Assembly (NCBI GenBank): GCA_037367355.1
Contig: CM074704.1
Span: forward strand, 2,170,001 to 2,234,000
Direction of reading: 5' to 3'
DNA length: 64,000 bases
Source of the DNA: Neoscytalidium dimidiatum
Lineage: Eukaryota > Ascomycota > Dothideomycetes > Botryosphaeriales > Botryosphaeriaceae
The notes under the pieces are model-generated. The model worked only from the letters and a program-made list of their open reading frames with translations. It was not told the origin of the DNA and did no database searches. A program made the translations under genes and the position numbers. Positions 12,639 through 24,926 of the stretch are shown here, one piece after another. Numbering within the stretch: position 1 is the first letter of the stretch; every line of letters begins with the position of its first letter.

Positions 12639-14283
12639 TCAACCCTGATGCAACTTCTTCAACTTCGCCGATCCCTCATACAATGCGCGGTCGATAGCGG
12701 CCGCGACAGTAAGCGTACCACCAATGACGGCGCACACGCCGACGAGGAAGCCGGAGAATGACTTGGAGCGGGACTCGCGGTTGATGACCTTCATGGGGGA
12801 AATGTCCTATGTGATCCCAGTCAGCATCTTCTATTCAAGGTTGCTTTTGTGGGGGGGTTGCAGGTGTAAGACTCACATAAGAGAAGAAAACACCGGGGAT
12901 ACCACCGCGGGCGTGCAGACGCTCCTTGTGACCCTCCTTCTCGTCGTTGCCGCCCGCGAGGCTGCGCTTATGGCTGGTGACGCTGTACTGGTGGGTCTCA
13001 ATGCTGCCCTCGCCGCTGGCCAGGCCGTACGAGCCAAGCGGGATGCGGTCGGGGTCGGGCAGAATGCCAGAGAGCGAGGAAGTGCCCTTATTATTTTCCC
13101 AGCCGAGCGGGAGGTACGCGGTGCTGACGACCTTGACGAAGTACATGTAGTTGAAAGCCTTCTCATCCGTGCGCTGCTCTGTGTCGTCGAGCGGGTTGAT
13201 GTGGTGGTTCGTCCACAGCTGGCTGGCGCTCATGCCCGAGGCCTCGAGCTTCGCCACCACGTCGTCTGGCAGCTGGGGGCCGAAGCGCAGGCTATGGATC
13301 TTGTGCGAGAACGAGTGGGCGGCCTCGTCCTTAAAGTAGTTCTCCAAGTCGTGAACGTGCATGTTGCCGTTGCTGAACGACTTGCCGGGAGCGAAGTGGA
13401 AGTTGCCGATGACCTTGTTCACGCGGATGCCACCCTCGATGCGGCACCCTTCGCGTCTCTGAGCGTCCAGCTTCTCAGCGTAGTGTTCGCGCTCGCACTG
13501 CTCTACGCCGTCGCCACGGGTGAAAGACCAAGAGATACCGGCGTAGGCGTCGCGAACTTCGTCACAGGTGTTGCAGCAGCCGGGCTTCTTGGCCGTGGTG
13601 GGAGCAGGAGCGCCGTAACATTCTCCGCAGTAGTCAGGGTCCATGTGCGTAGCCTCATCTGCGTGCCTACAATCCACTGTTGTCAATTGCCCATCCCACA
13701 GAACCAGAGTAGTAGCAACACATAACGCCAAGGGTGGAACTCACAGGTCCAGTGCTTTAGCCTCGATGGGAAGGCCTCCCTCGTTCTCTGGCCTCAAACG
13801 AACCTTGTTAACGCCGTGCATGACGCCAGTCTGGATCTCTCCCGACACGTCCATAACATCGAGCGTGAGCAGCTCACAAGGTACCCGTGGGAATGAGATG
13901 TTCATGTGGATCTCCATCTTCTCGCCTGTCACCGCGTTAGCAAAATCCGAATCCTTCAACTTAACACCGACGTCCAACCTCCTCTTCTCCTTGCCCTTCA
14001 TGAACCGTCTTCGCAACCATTATTCCTCCTCAACCCCTCGCCAAGCCCGCATCCCAAAGTAAAAAAGAAGAATCAGGGAGCATAACCCACCTCTGCTCTT
14101 ATCCACAATCAACTCGGGCTTGACGACGACCCGCCTATAATCAGCCCACTCGCCCCAGATCAGCCAGAGGATCATGAGGATGCTCGTAATCGTCACGATA
14201 CCGCCCGTGCTCGTGCGCACGCGCGCATCCTCCACCGTCTTGGTGAAGGCGTCGAGCCGCATGAAGCGCGATTTAGCCGGCAT
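12639..14283 (-). CDS. erv46: ERV46-type COPII vesicle / ER-Golgi cargo receptor
   Basis: Membrane protein that cycles between ER and Golgi in a complex with Erv41. Exons 14283-14091, 13925-13745, 13666-12877 and 12806-12639 give 443 residues, close to the yeast protein (415). The N-terminus has the DAFTKTVEDARVRTSTGG block followed by a membrane segment (about residues 28-46). The lumenal part shows FPRVPCELLTLDVMDVSGE and a cysteine-rich motif, CGECYGA...CCNTC, typical of Erv46. The C-terminal exon starts ISPMKV and carries the second membrane segment (GFLVGVCAVIGGTLTVAAAI), ending in a short lysine-containing cytosolic tail. All three introns have GT donors, and phases join exactly. Confident family call. 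Confidence 0.95.
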
Positions 14284-15326
14284 AGTGGCGGCAAAGTTAT
14301 AATCCTTTCCCTAGAATTTTTCGAGACTTTGGGGAAGTTGTTGCTGGGGGAAAGTCGAGGACGTAGGTGCTCTGCGGATACGTGCGCGCGCGGCGGTGGC
14401 GTAGGATAGGATTGCCGTTGTTCGGCGCGGTTACGTGGAAGGCCAGTCGGTCGTCCGGTTGCGGAGAAAGAGTTCAAAGTGACTGTGTATAGTCGGGCAC
14501 CTGGCGCTCGATATCGGTGTCGAGTGGAGGGGGATCGTTGTTGAAGTGGTGGTTGCGATGCGCGGCGGCACGGGTCCAGGTGCTGTTGACCCCAAACTCT
14601 TCTCTTTCCACGAATAGAAATTAAAGAGAATGAACGCGAGCAGCGCAAAAGCAGCGGCAGAGCAACGCAAGGGGGAAGGGACGAGGTGCGAGGTTTTGCG
14701 CGACAATTGGGGGGGTTTGCGACGTCGTCGCGGACAGCGATAAATTGTAAAGGCCACCTGGAGCTTGCGTACGAGGGAGCGAACAGATGCAATCAGCCGC
14801 AACCGACCGAGCGGGACAGAGCTTCGCGACTGCGTGTCGCCCGCCGCGTCCGCTCCGCTAATCGAGACCCTGCCGCATGCTAGCCGCTAAGCTGAACCCG
14901 GAAGCCCACCCTGTTTGATCTCCACATCTGTGGCGTGTGAGCGCCTTTGACTTTGTTTCACAGTCGCCTGTGATTCGTGGCCTGCTTCTATTTTCTCGCT
15001 TCGTGTCTTCATCATGCTTTGTCACTCTCATGCGAATCTTTGTACGTGCGATCAATTAACGACATCCATTCAGTCAGAACATTGGTATATCCTAAGCTCG
15101 CGCTCTCCTTTTTTGACCCCTCTCTCCAACAAGCGTCTCAAAACTCTATCCCAGCGATACTTCTCCGTCTGCCCTCCGGGCACGTCCGGAAACTGAAAAA
15201 GTGAAAAACGTCTCGCCGCATACATGATCAGCTAAATCGGTCTATCGGAATATCCAAGCATAGGTCGTATAAAACGTGAAATGAGAAAGAATGATCAACA
15301 ATGAAGAGTCAAAACACGACATTAAC
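14284..15326. other. Intergenic between ERV46 and sulfate permease
   Basis: Holds the ERV46 promoter next to 14283 and the 3' UTR of the sulfate permease. Frames on either strand are GC-biased and show no domain. Confidence 0.6.
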
Positions 15327-18009
15327 TCAAGCATCCTTGCCTGACGCGACGTCGCTCCCTTCTAGCGCACCGTAGCCCTTCTGGCTGAATATCCTCCTGC
15401 GCTCGACGTTCTGCACCGCAGAGATCAGAGCGCTGGTGAGGTCGATGTGGAAGAGCGGCCTGTTGACGCCGTGGACCAACACGCGCTTCTGCGCCTCGCC
15501 GTGGTAGATTCGACTCTGCTGTTTGTTGATGCTATCGCGCGCGCCATCCTCGGACGAGCTGCTACGCTCGCCGTGGATGCCGTTCTCCTCATCATGACGA
15601 GTCGACCTGTACTCTGCCTCCTCTTCAGCAACTGCCGCGTTGGCCGCACTGTCCGAGCCGCCGAGCTCTGCCACCGAGAAGATGGGCTTCCATCTGGCGT
15701 AAGACTCGCCAGTCTGGAGATCCGGGCTAGGGTAACCGAAGCCTGCAGCAGCGAGGGCACGCTTGGTCCACCTGTTGTTGATACATGCGAAGTGCCATTC
15801 AACCGTCTCGGGGGCGGCGTAACGATCGAGCTGGTTGCGCACGTCAATCAAATGCTGGACAGACGTGATATCGACGTTGTTGACAGAGGAGAAATCCAGG
15901 ATGATGGCCTTCAACGTGGGCTTGTGTTCATCAACCTCAAGAGCCTTGCCACGACGTGGGCCGGGGTCATTCCAAGGGCGATCACCAAGTCTGCCGTATG
16001 CGTGAGGGTTGGTGCGGCGGGTCTGCTTGAAAATCGTCTCAACCATGTAGTCGAGGTAGTGGTTGGCGTTGGGGTAGTTGTAGCCTTCGGAGAACCGATA
16101 GATGAAGATACCAGGAGTTGGGCTTTCCAGCTTGACGTCCGGGTTGGAGCCATCATGATGGTCGATTGGCAAGAAAATCTCTCTGGTAGAATCGCTGCTA
16201 TCCCTGTTGCCGGATCTCGGCCTCAAGACGTCGTCGATGTTCTTCGACTTCGGCTCGTCGCCAGTCAGGTGCTCGCCCTCCACAGAGCGCACCCTGACCT
16301 TTCCGAGGAAACGGCCGCGCGCTTTAAATAGACGGAAGAGGAGAAGGGCTGCCGAAGTGCAAATCGTCGTATAAATACCGTTCTCGATGGTGCTGAAAAC
16401 AGTAACGAAGACACCGGCCAAGAAGATTGGTACTTCAATAGGTGAAATTCTCCAGAAGCGGTAAACAGTGTTCGGCGGGGTAATGAGGTCCAGAACAGCG
16501 TGGATGATGACGCCAGAGAGGGTGGCGTTAGGAATGTAGAAGAAAACCGCGGGCAAAGCGTAGATGGCGAGCAGCACGACAATAGCAGTGATCACACCCG
16601 CAAAAGGAGTCCTGACGCCAGCCTTCGACTTGATGGCGGTACGCGAGAAAGATCCAGTCGCGGGGTAACCGCCAAGGAACGGTCCGAGAAGGTTGCTGAC
16701 ACCAATCGCAACAAGCTCCTGAGACGGGTTGATGGTGTAGTTATTCACGCGACCGAAAGATTTCGAAATAGAAATATGCTCAATGAGCAGAACGATAACG
16801 GTTGCCGGGAGATCGGGAGCGAAAGCCGAAATAATCTCCTTGTTGACGACGGGGACAGCAGCGTGTTTGAAGCCTGCGACTAGTCAACATCATATGGACT
16901 GTAAAAAGGGGGATAATAGCCAGATTGCATACCTCGCGGCACATCGCCGAGGAGCGTAAACTTGCGGTCTTTCTTGGCGCGGTGGTGGCGGTTGACGAGC
17001 CAACTAATCAGAGTGTACAGGAGGATGACGAAGACGGTGCGAAGGGTGGAAAGGAAGAAGAACAACTTCGCCTTCGACGGGAACCTCTTCGCAGAGAGGG
17101 TACACGCGCTCCTGATGAGGTACAGCATAGCCAGCGCCGTGAGACCCATGGCGGCGTTCAAGTCGGAACGGCCAAGGTGCTTCAAGATGTTGATTACGAC
17201 CTTGTAAGTGGACTCGCGAGTAGAGAATCCAGTGATCCCCATCATTCCAGGAATCTGGCCGACAGCAATGTTGATGGCAGAGCCAGTCATGAACGCAGAG
17301 ATAGCCGTGAGGGAAATGAAGTCGACGAGCCAGCCAAGGCGAGCTAGACCTAGAAACACAACGATTGCACCAGCGATCACAGCGAGAGCGGAAGCGACCT
17401 GGTGGCCTTCATATTGTGGCGCCTTTTTCGCAGCAGCTAGAACGACGTTTCCGGTGACGGTGGACATAACTGCAACAGGCTGCGACTAGTTAGTCGATTG
17501 ACTTCGATGCATTCGCCACTGGAGGAGCACTTACACCAATGGTGATATCCTTAGAAGTAGCGAAAAACCAGTAGATCAAAACTCCCATGAAGGACGAGTA
17601 GAGACCGTACTCAACCGGCAGCTGAGCGAGTTTGGCGTAGGCCATACCCTGAGGCACGACCACAGCGCCGACCGTGATACCTAGAATGCTTGGTTAGGTG
17701 GCTTGCGTTCACTGAGCGTTCGATGGATGACTTACCGGCAACAAGGTCGCCGTAGAGCCATTGCAGATTGTAGCGGTCGATCCAGGACAAGAAGGGGAAC
17801 AGACTCTTCACATAATCGATAACCTGTTTGCCCGAAGGGGTAATGCTCTGAAACCATTCCAGAACGGTGGGCTCCTCCTCGACGTAGTTCTCAGCGCTCG
17901 AGACGGAAAACACAGACTCGCCGCGAGTGAGCTTATCTGCGGAATCGCGTTCGTCGAGCTTGATGCCCAGGACCTTGGCCAGGCCGTGGGTGACCTGCTG
18001 AGATGCCAT
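15327..18009 (-). CDS. Sulfate permease, SulP family with STAS domain
   Basis: Plasma-membrane sulfate importer, like yeast SUL1/SUL2 or Aspergillus sB. Exons 18009-17736, 17680-17535, 17479-16933 and 16873-15327 give 837 residues, the usual length. The SulP signature crosses the exon 2/3 junction: VPQGMAYAKLAQLPVEYGLY, then TSKDITIG joined to PVAVMS. Many hydrophobic segments follow, including NLLGPFLGGYPATGSFSRTA and the segment after TPFAGVITAIVVLL. A C-terminal STAS domain (about residues 570-780) includes ILDFSSVNNVDITSVQHLID. The ATG at 18009 gives a hydrophilic N-terminus with the short conserved block KSLFPFLSWIDRYN before the first membrane helix. Such genes are usually induced by sulfur limitation; I did not find a clear CYS3/MetR palindrome upstream. 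Confidence 0.95.
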
Positions 18010-18867
18010 GGAGCTTGGGGAAAGCTTAGGCCTGTGAGACAAGAGGACGCACAAGACCGGGCTGGTGGTAGGGCGCTGGCCCAAGACAAGGAGCAAGAAT
18101 GGGGCTGCAGGACCAAGCAGCGACCTGAGTGAGCACCAGCGGATGGACCGGAGACCTGGGCGGGCAGTTTATAGCAACCCCGAGCTCTGCGGCACGCGTC
18201 TGGCCAGCGGCGAAATTGTTTGCTTTTCTAGGCCCAAGAGCAAAAATCTCCTCGGGGCACGGTCTGACCGATGGACTGACCTAGCAATCCCAGAAAGGCG
18301 GGAGCCAAAATGCCGCCGCTCGCTTGGACGGCTTGAAGGCTAGGCGCGGAGAAGGGACTTGCGGCTTGGGAGGCCAATCTAGACAGAAGTAGCAGCGGAC
18401 CCGGCGCCTTGGACAGGGTATGCGTCAAAGAGCTGAGGATTGCGTGATAGCAGGCGGACAGCCTCCAGACGCACCGGGCGCCGTGATAGGTAAGCGGCCG
18501 TGGGGGATGGCGGAGGGATGTCAAGCTGACCCGATCAGGCGGGAGCTAAGAATCGTCAGGCTGCGCAGCGGGAAGCGGACTGGGACAGGGCAGCTGGAGA
18601 GGAGGAAGAAGAGGTCGAGAGCACGAGTAGCGGGCAGCGCACATGCTCAAAAGGAACATCACGACATCGGCATTAAGTTAAAGTTGGAAATTAGCCTGGC
18701 AGCGCTCCGGGGCGGCAGTTCAGGCGACGCGGTAGCGGACGAGCATTTGCCCCCCAGGGCTGCGATCTGTGCCTGCTCAGGACCGGGCATCTGACGTGTG
18801 GTGGCCTAAGGGAGGGAGGGCGGCGGAGACTGAGGTCACGGTTTTGGAGATGCTGTGGGCGCGCCAG

Positions 18868-18872
18868 CCAAT
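18868..18872 (+). promoter_or_regulatory. CCAAT box (AGCCAATGGC context)
   Basis: A CCAAT pentamer in a typical HAP/CBF-binding context, about 860 bases upstream of the sulfate permease ATG and about 980 upstream of BUB2. Function is inferred from sequence only. Confidence 0.3.
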
Positions 18873-19416
18873 GGCGGGCCGCGTGTCTTGCGTGCTCGGG
18901 CGAGCGTATGTCGTTTTGCGCCGCCTGCAAAGATCCGAGCGACGGCGCAGCCTGTGCGCCGCCTAGCGCCTCAGGGCAATTGCGACGACCAGCCGCCTTC
19001 AAATAACGTGCGCAGCGCCGCCGGGAAGACTGACGTTTTGCTGCCGCCGTGAGGTTCCCTCGCCCGAGTCTCGACTGCACACGCGCTGAACTGCCGTCCC
19101 GCCGCCGCCGCCCGCCCGCCGCGCCCATGGCTTGTTCCGCCCTCGCTGCCTTGGCACCGTGCGCCCGCTGAAGCTTGACATCCGCGTCGACCATGACGTT
19201 GGCTTGAGGCGTCGTGCGCTCGCTAGCCCTTTACGCGTGGCGGACCCATAGCCAAGCGTGCTCTTCTCCAGGGATCGTCTATCGACATATCGACAGGAGA
19301 CCTACCAAAAGCACCCTCTTTTTCTGTGGAGCTGTCAAATTGGGGTCTTCCGCCCGCCGACGCGGTTGCAGGGTTCCGCAGGCGCAGAGGACAGCCGGCG
19401 CGTCCTTGTTCGTCGC

Positions 19417-19440
19417 AGACAGACAGACAGACAGATAGAC
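19417..19440. repeat. (AGAC)n microsatellite
   Basis: About five tandem AGAC units, the last one imperfect (AGATAGAC), upstream of BUB2. Confidence 0.85.
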
Positions 19441-19595
19441 ACGCTGCGCCGCCGCATAGTTGGGCGCGCCGCGACGTGGGCCGCCGCGCGCGGCCTGCTC
19501 CTTCAGCCGGTCGCTGTCTGCTACAGCTGTTTGTAAACGCTTCTCCGCTGCGCCGCACATCACCTCGTGCCGCACGCGAAAGCAACGGCACTTGT

Positions 19596-19639
19596 ATCGC
19601 ATCGCATCGCATCGCATCGCACCGCATCGCACCGCATCG
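19596..19639. repeat. (ATCGC)n pentanucleotide repeat
   Basis: Five perfect or near-perfect ATCGC units, then two ACCGC-interrupted units, about 210 bases before the BUB2 start. It may lie in the 5' UTR. Confidence 0.85.
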
Positions 19640-19845
19640 TCCTCGACGATCTCCGCCCGAGCTTCTTGCGCGCGCGCGCTCCGGTGTGAAACAAGCAGGC
19701 ACACGGACGCCAAGCCTGCTCCGCGCAACGCTCAGACAACGGCGCCAGCCATCGCAATTAACAACAACAGAGGACGCGCAGCTTGCAAGCCGACAGCGTC
19801 AGCGCCCACGACAGCGTCCTCTCGACGCGCATACGCTCAGGCTGC

Positions 19846-21025
19846 ATGTTCGACACCACCGCCACAGCGCATCCCCGACCCCCCGCCCCAGAGGCCCTCT
19901 CTGCGGCCATGACCAATCTCGACCTGTTCCTCCTCAAGGGCCCGCCGGGAGGGGATCTCGCCGCAGGTCTCGATGATCTGCGCCACAACATTCTCATGAC
20001 TGGCATTCCAGCCAACAGCGATGGCATGGTACTAACCACCCTCCCGCTGAACTGCCATTTCCCACACTGACCCGTGCTCCATTGACAGTCCGAACTGCGC
20101 ATCTACATCTGGCTGACCTTCCTGAACGCTGCCCCAATCCGGACCGACGTGTATCTTGATCTCGTGCGCCAGGGTGCCTCCCCCGCCTACACCAAGATAC
20201 GCAATGACACCTTCCGCACTCTCGCGACTGATCCGCTCTTCCGCCGTCGCGTCACCGAAAACAGCTTGACCCGTGTGCTGAACGCCGTCGCCTGGAAGCT
20301 GCACGACGCGCATGAGGCCCGTGTGAATGGCTGGCAATCGCCACCCACCCTATCTGACTTTGGAAGCCCGGACCTCACTCGGAGCTCGTTGACCGGCACC
20401 ACCATTACCGAAGGCTCCCAGTCCCAACACGGCGATCATGCTGAGCAGGTTGGATACGTGCAGGGTATGAACGTGCTGGCTGCTCCATTCCTCTACGTTG
20501 CGCGCAGTGAGGCCGAGGCTTTTGTTGCTTTCGATAAGTTCATCACGAACGAGTGCCCGGGATACGTTCGCGGGTCTATGGAAGGTGTGCATAAAGGTCT
20601 AGCTCTGGTGGATACGGTGCTGGAGATTGTCGATCCCAAATTATTCTCGCATCTGGCATCCAAGGGTCTCAAAGCTGAGATCTACGCCTTCGCCTCTGTT
20701 CTGACCATGTGCGCCTGCACCCCCCCACTACCCGAAGTTCTGCTCCTCTGGGATTTCCTTTTTGCTTATGGTCCCCACTTGAATATTCTGTGCATCGTGG
20801 CTCAGCTTGTCTTGATTCGTGATAAGATTCTGGCAAGCCCAAGGTATATTGTCATCCACACCGGATCTCGTGACCGCTTCGATAGCTAACGCTTTTGGCA
20901 GCCCGAACCAGATTCTACGCTCGCTGCCACCGCTGCAGGCCAAGTCAATCATTGGGCTTGTCGTTGCCAACGCACAGCGCATCCCAGAGGATGTCTATCA
21001 GCAGATGATTGATCACGCGAAATAA
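19846..21025 (+). CDS. bub2: BUB2-type TBC-domain GTPase-activating protein (mitotic exit / septation)
   Basis: GAP subunit for the Tem1/Spg1 GTPase at spindle pole bodies; restrains mitotic exit and septation (fission yeast cdc16, Aspergillus byrA). Exons 19846-20028, 20089-20843 and 20902-21025 give 353 residues. Both catalytic fingers of the TBC domain are present: the arginine in IRNDTFR (about R104) and the glutamine in YVQGM (about Q186). Further Bub2-like blocks are GIPANSDGM, SPAYTKIRNDTFRTLATDP, the segment around LLWDFLFAYGPHLNIL, and the C-terminal SPNQILRSLPPLQA. The protein is essentially only a TBC domain, as expected. The start is uncertain: ATG 19846 is the first in frame, while ATG 19909 (MTNLDLFLLKG) is also plausible. 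Confidence 0.93.
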
Positions 21026-24000
21026 GAGATGAAAGGTCACAACCGAGTAACGAAGATGCATGACGGTTACGGAAAATAAGGAAACGGCGTTGGCTTCAAC
21101 GGCTGTCATCAGAGGAACGGGCAACCGACCTGATTTACGCTGGCGTTTGGTGTTAGCTCTACACGCATTATCGGTTAGGAAGTTTCAGCGGTAAGCTGGA
21201 AAGTCTTCTCCTGTATTATTTTTTTTCCCCTTTTTTCATAGCTTCGCCTCAGTCAAGGTTTCTATTATGAAACCTGTATTCTCATAATCTGGTTTCTGGA
21301 TTTCGAAGGGACTGTACTCTTTCTGGCATTGCATATCAGCTTACGTCTTATCGATTTAATGCTGCAGGCGATCTGGCATCGCTTCGCGTTTCCTATGCTC
21401 GCCTTCCTTGCTTAAGTGCTCCTCTCGAGCACTTGTGATGCTCTCATTCCCCGAAATTGTTGATATCTTCACTTTTTGCGCCTTGTCTTGGCACAACTCT
21501 CCACTACATTGGGCGCCCCACCATCGCTTTGCCACGCGCGTCGGCCACATGCACGCAGAGACCGATGGCCGGCATCGGCGTCCTGGAATCCCCGACACCA
21601 CAGAACTGGGCCAGTGACGGCCGACTGCATGTGCCTTACGAATTCACGTTAGCGAAAAACAAACAGGCCGAGACAACATAAGTCATCGAAGACTCTTAGA
21701 CAACGCCCGTATCCGCTTTCCTCCGTCCTTGGCACCAAGCCAGCCTGACATTTTCTCCACCACGCTTGGTTTATGCGTTACGGATGGATCCGGGTTCGCC
21801 AGTTTCGGCCGATGGGAATGTTGGACGGCGTTTTCCTGTCGCGTGTTGGCTTCTAGTAATGGAAAATTGTTTGGCTGCCCACGCCGTTATGTAATAGTGC
21901 GGCCGCTGAATTCTGGTGATCCGCGGAGTTCGCGGAACGGCTCGTGTGGGCGGGCGGGGCCTTGGGTGAGTGAGTCGCGTTGCTGGAGATTGTACCTGGG
22001 GTTGGGCGTCGTGGTGTGTAACTTTGTTACGGTAATTGGGGCTGTCATCAAAAGTCTTCTGACCGGATTATTAGATACTTTGTCCAACTACTAGGCTATG
22101 TTGCGTCTAGCATAGGATACAGTTCAGAAGCAGATCCGAGACTTTGGGCACCTAAGATATATCTACATAGTTCCTTACGAATTTTCTCAGAGAAATACTT
22201 CAATCTTTCCATTCAAGTCATCATTCATGTCCATTATGTATTTCGCTATTCACCTGATGCCTTTATGTAGCGGCACATTGAATATGAAGTTTAACATCTC
22301 GTGTGGCGGTAGTTATCACGACTTATCTACCTTCTTTTTCACGAGGAATTTACGGTATTAAAAACACAATGTCCTGCGCATGCTTGAGACAGGTGGCGGA
22401 TAATTGTGATCTTTTTTGCCCCGTGATTGCGAGCAATATACATCAGTCTCGAATTTTGCCTGACAAAAGCTTGAGAGTACCCTAAAATGGCGTTTAAATC
22501 TGTCGGCCCCACTTAGATGACGCGCATCTGACACTGCGAGATCACTTATATCTACATACCCATCCATGATGTCTCACCCTGTGTTGATGGCGCCATCTCC
22601 CGCAGACCAGGTTCGCGGATCTTGACAATACGCATGCCCTGTACTGCGCTTAATGCAGAAGCAGCGTGACAACTTACAGACCCCAGGACAGCCACCAATA
22701 TTACCTATCTCTTAAAAGTAATGCTCGACTACCAACCGGCGATCCAAGTCACACACCATAGATATCGCGAAGGTGCGTGGTTGACGGAGAAATTGCGTTG
22801 CGTTGCGTTGTTCGGGCAAGCAGAGGGCGATGTCGACATATACACTATGAATTGTGACATGAGCGACGCGCATTGCGAACCGTGATGGAGCAATGAAATC
22901 CTTCGCCGGACCACATCCGCAAACAGAAACGATTGCACACGCAGCATCATTCTACTGACGGTGTTGTGAAAGCACGTAGCATACAATTGCTTTGCCACCA
23001 CTCTGATTGGTCAGTGTGTCAAAGGGCCCTTTGCGGACTGGCTCAAGTACTTACGTGCGGTTAGCCGCGTACTACTAATTCCGCCGTACGATCAATCTTT
23101 GTGTAATGAAATCTCTTCTTTTCGCATAAGCATCAGAGACAGCGTAATGCTTCTCCTTTAGCGGCGAGGTCCTTCCAATCAATGCTATCCCCTGAGTTCC
23201 CCCTCATGCGAACGCTTTCCAATTGCGTGAACGCCCTGCCACACTATAATCCCGCCATATCCCGCAACCAGGACTTATTTGCCTTTTCAGCACGCCACAA
23301 GCATAGAAAATGCGCACCGAAGCTGAATGGCCCAGCTATGGGTGGCACGCGCCAATAATGCATCCCGCGCCATCACCATCACTTAGCGCCCACCCATCAA
23401 GCAATCCATGCACGTCCCAGAAAAGCACTTCCGCAACAGTCAAGCTTCCGAAGCTCGTGCATTCTCTCGGTACCATAGCCGACCGTGGGCCGTAAATGCG
23501 AGCCGGAGAGTGCCACGCGGACCCTGCTCCCGACCACGTCAAACCTCGGTTCCAGAAGCCCACCGGAAGGATTCGTCCTCGGAAACACTCATACCTTCAA
23601 CGAGAAGATATTTGCGAGGATGGAAGAGGGTGGCGTGAGTCTGGAAGCTGTAATATCCATTTTCGCGGAGAGGGGAAGAGGTTCTGGCCTGGAGCGCTGA
23701 TCTTACGAAGCTTGCCGACGCAACTTGGCTCCCGCCTTCGCTGGCTTGCCACGCTGAGTTTTTTGATTGCTTGTTCGACGACGTGGCGTGCACCTGGCCG
23801 GACGCTGTTGCCGGATTGCAGATGGGACGGGAGTGGCTGCCGCAGCTGTTGCTGGCAGTGTCCACCGGGGGGGGGGGAGAGACGGGGCGTTCCCGTAAAG
23901 CGCTTTGCAGCTGACATCCCTCTCCCGATCGCGGACTCTGCCATCCAAGCATTCGGCTCCTTGCCGAGGGGTTAAAGTTATGGGGCTGATGGTCTGGGTT

Positions 24001-24789
24001 TCGGCGACGCGAACGGATTCAAGGTCTAGATCGACGATGAGGCGGCGTGAAAACAATCCGCACCTTCAGGCGGCTCGTCACAGGGTTGGTCTAGGGGATC
24101 TTTGCGCGAATCTGTATGCCAATTTCCGTGCGGAGCGTCGAGACTTGACCTGCTGACCACCGTTCTGGCAGTCGAGTGAACCCATGGACAGCTATTTCCA
24201 CGGAGCGGTAAAATTCTCCTCTCAATTTCTCCGCATACCCAGCCACCGCCTGATTAAGGCTTCTCAGATATTAGCACTTTAGTGGGACCTGACTCAGCAA
24301 CATTATGCAAATTCAATTTTAAACTCTGCTCGCAAAATCTTTCTCCCCACAGATGAGCAAAAATAGTCGACCATATCACCCATAGTCACAGCCGTTTGCC
24401 GCTGACAATGAACATCCATAAACAGGAAGCCCGACCCTCCCAGAGACCTTCAATTGACTGAGACAGGGTCACCGGAGAAGCATAATCCACCGTTTCACTT
24501 GCTGTAGTAGTAAGAGCACGACAGTACCACGTCGTCTTTGGCATTCCGCAGTAAGAGCCATATGTAAACGGCTTCTTTCAATCCCAGACCTGCAGCATTA
24601 TGCCAAGTCACGGGACTTCACCCTATCTACTTCAGGAGCAATCCGCACCCTCTGGAAGCACGCAAAGAGTTGAACAAAAGACTTTGACCCGGTTTGTGCG
24701 GAACGCCATTTTAAGTATTACCGGGAATGTCTAGGTGCCAATGATCCCCACCAGCAGGCTCAGGATGTCTCTGTGCAATAAGTTGGTGG
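21026..24789. other. Gene desert, left part
   Basis: Starts with the BUB2 3' UTR (T/C-rich around 21220). Beyond that no frame resembles a protein family; frames around 23300-24150 overlap on several strands and are compositional. A G10 run lies near 23870. Base composition becomes more AT-rich after about 22060 and again after 24200. No tRNA or complete transposon was recognised. Confidence 0.6.
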
Positions 24790-24926
24790 TGTTGAAGATC
24801 GAAGGGCCGCATATAGTAGTTACCTAATCAAGAGAGGCCTAAATAGGCCTAGTTCCACCCCTATGTACATAGTCTCTTACTGGTTGTCAAGCCCCTAAGA
24901 GGGTCAATCTATCATGGTTTTCAACA
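24790..24926. mobile_element. Solo LTR of a retrotransposon (137 bp)
   Basis: The element begins TGTTGAA and ends TTCAACA, giving perfect 7-bp terminal inverted repeats with the canonical TG...CA ends. It is flanked on both sides by the same five bases, GGTGG (24785-24789 and 24927-24931), the target-site duplication left by an integrase. Inside are the repeat AGGCCT-AAAT-AGGCCT (24835-24850) and the perfect palindrome CTATGTACATAG (24861-24872). There is no internal coding part, so this is a solo LTR left by recombination, or a very short non-autonomous element. Orientation cannot be decided. The superfamily (copia is suggested by TGTTG...CAACA ends) is an inference. Confidence 0.82.

Larger units (their letters stand above)
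18010..19845. promoter_or_regulatory. Divergent promoter region, sulfate permease / BUB2
   Basis: A 1.8-kb region between two divergently transcribed genes. It contains a CCAAT box and two microsatellites near the BUB2 end. GC-rich frames such as 18691-19194 on the minus strand have no recognisable domain and are not called. Confidence 0.5.

Noticed and set aside
12724..13725. 333-codon frame on the plus strand
   Set aside because: Antisense to the ERV46 main exon, which has clear family motifs.
18691..19194. 167-codon minus frame between sulfate permease and BUB2
   Set aside because: Arg/Ala-rich translation of GC-rich promoter DNA; no motif.
19596..19639. Regular short repeats, considered as a CRISPR-like array
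   Set aside because: Five-base tandem repeat without spacers, in fungal DNA; a microsatellite.
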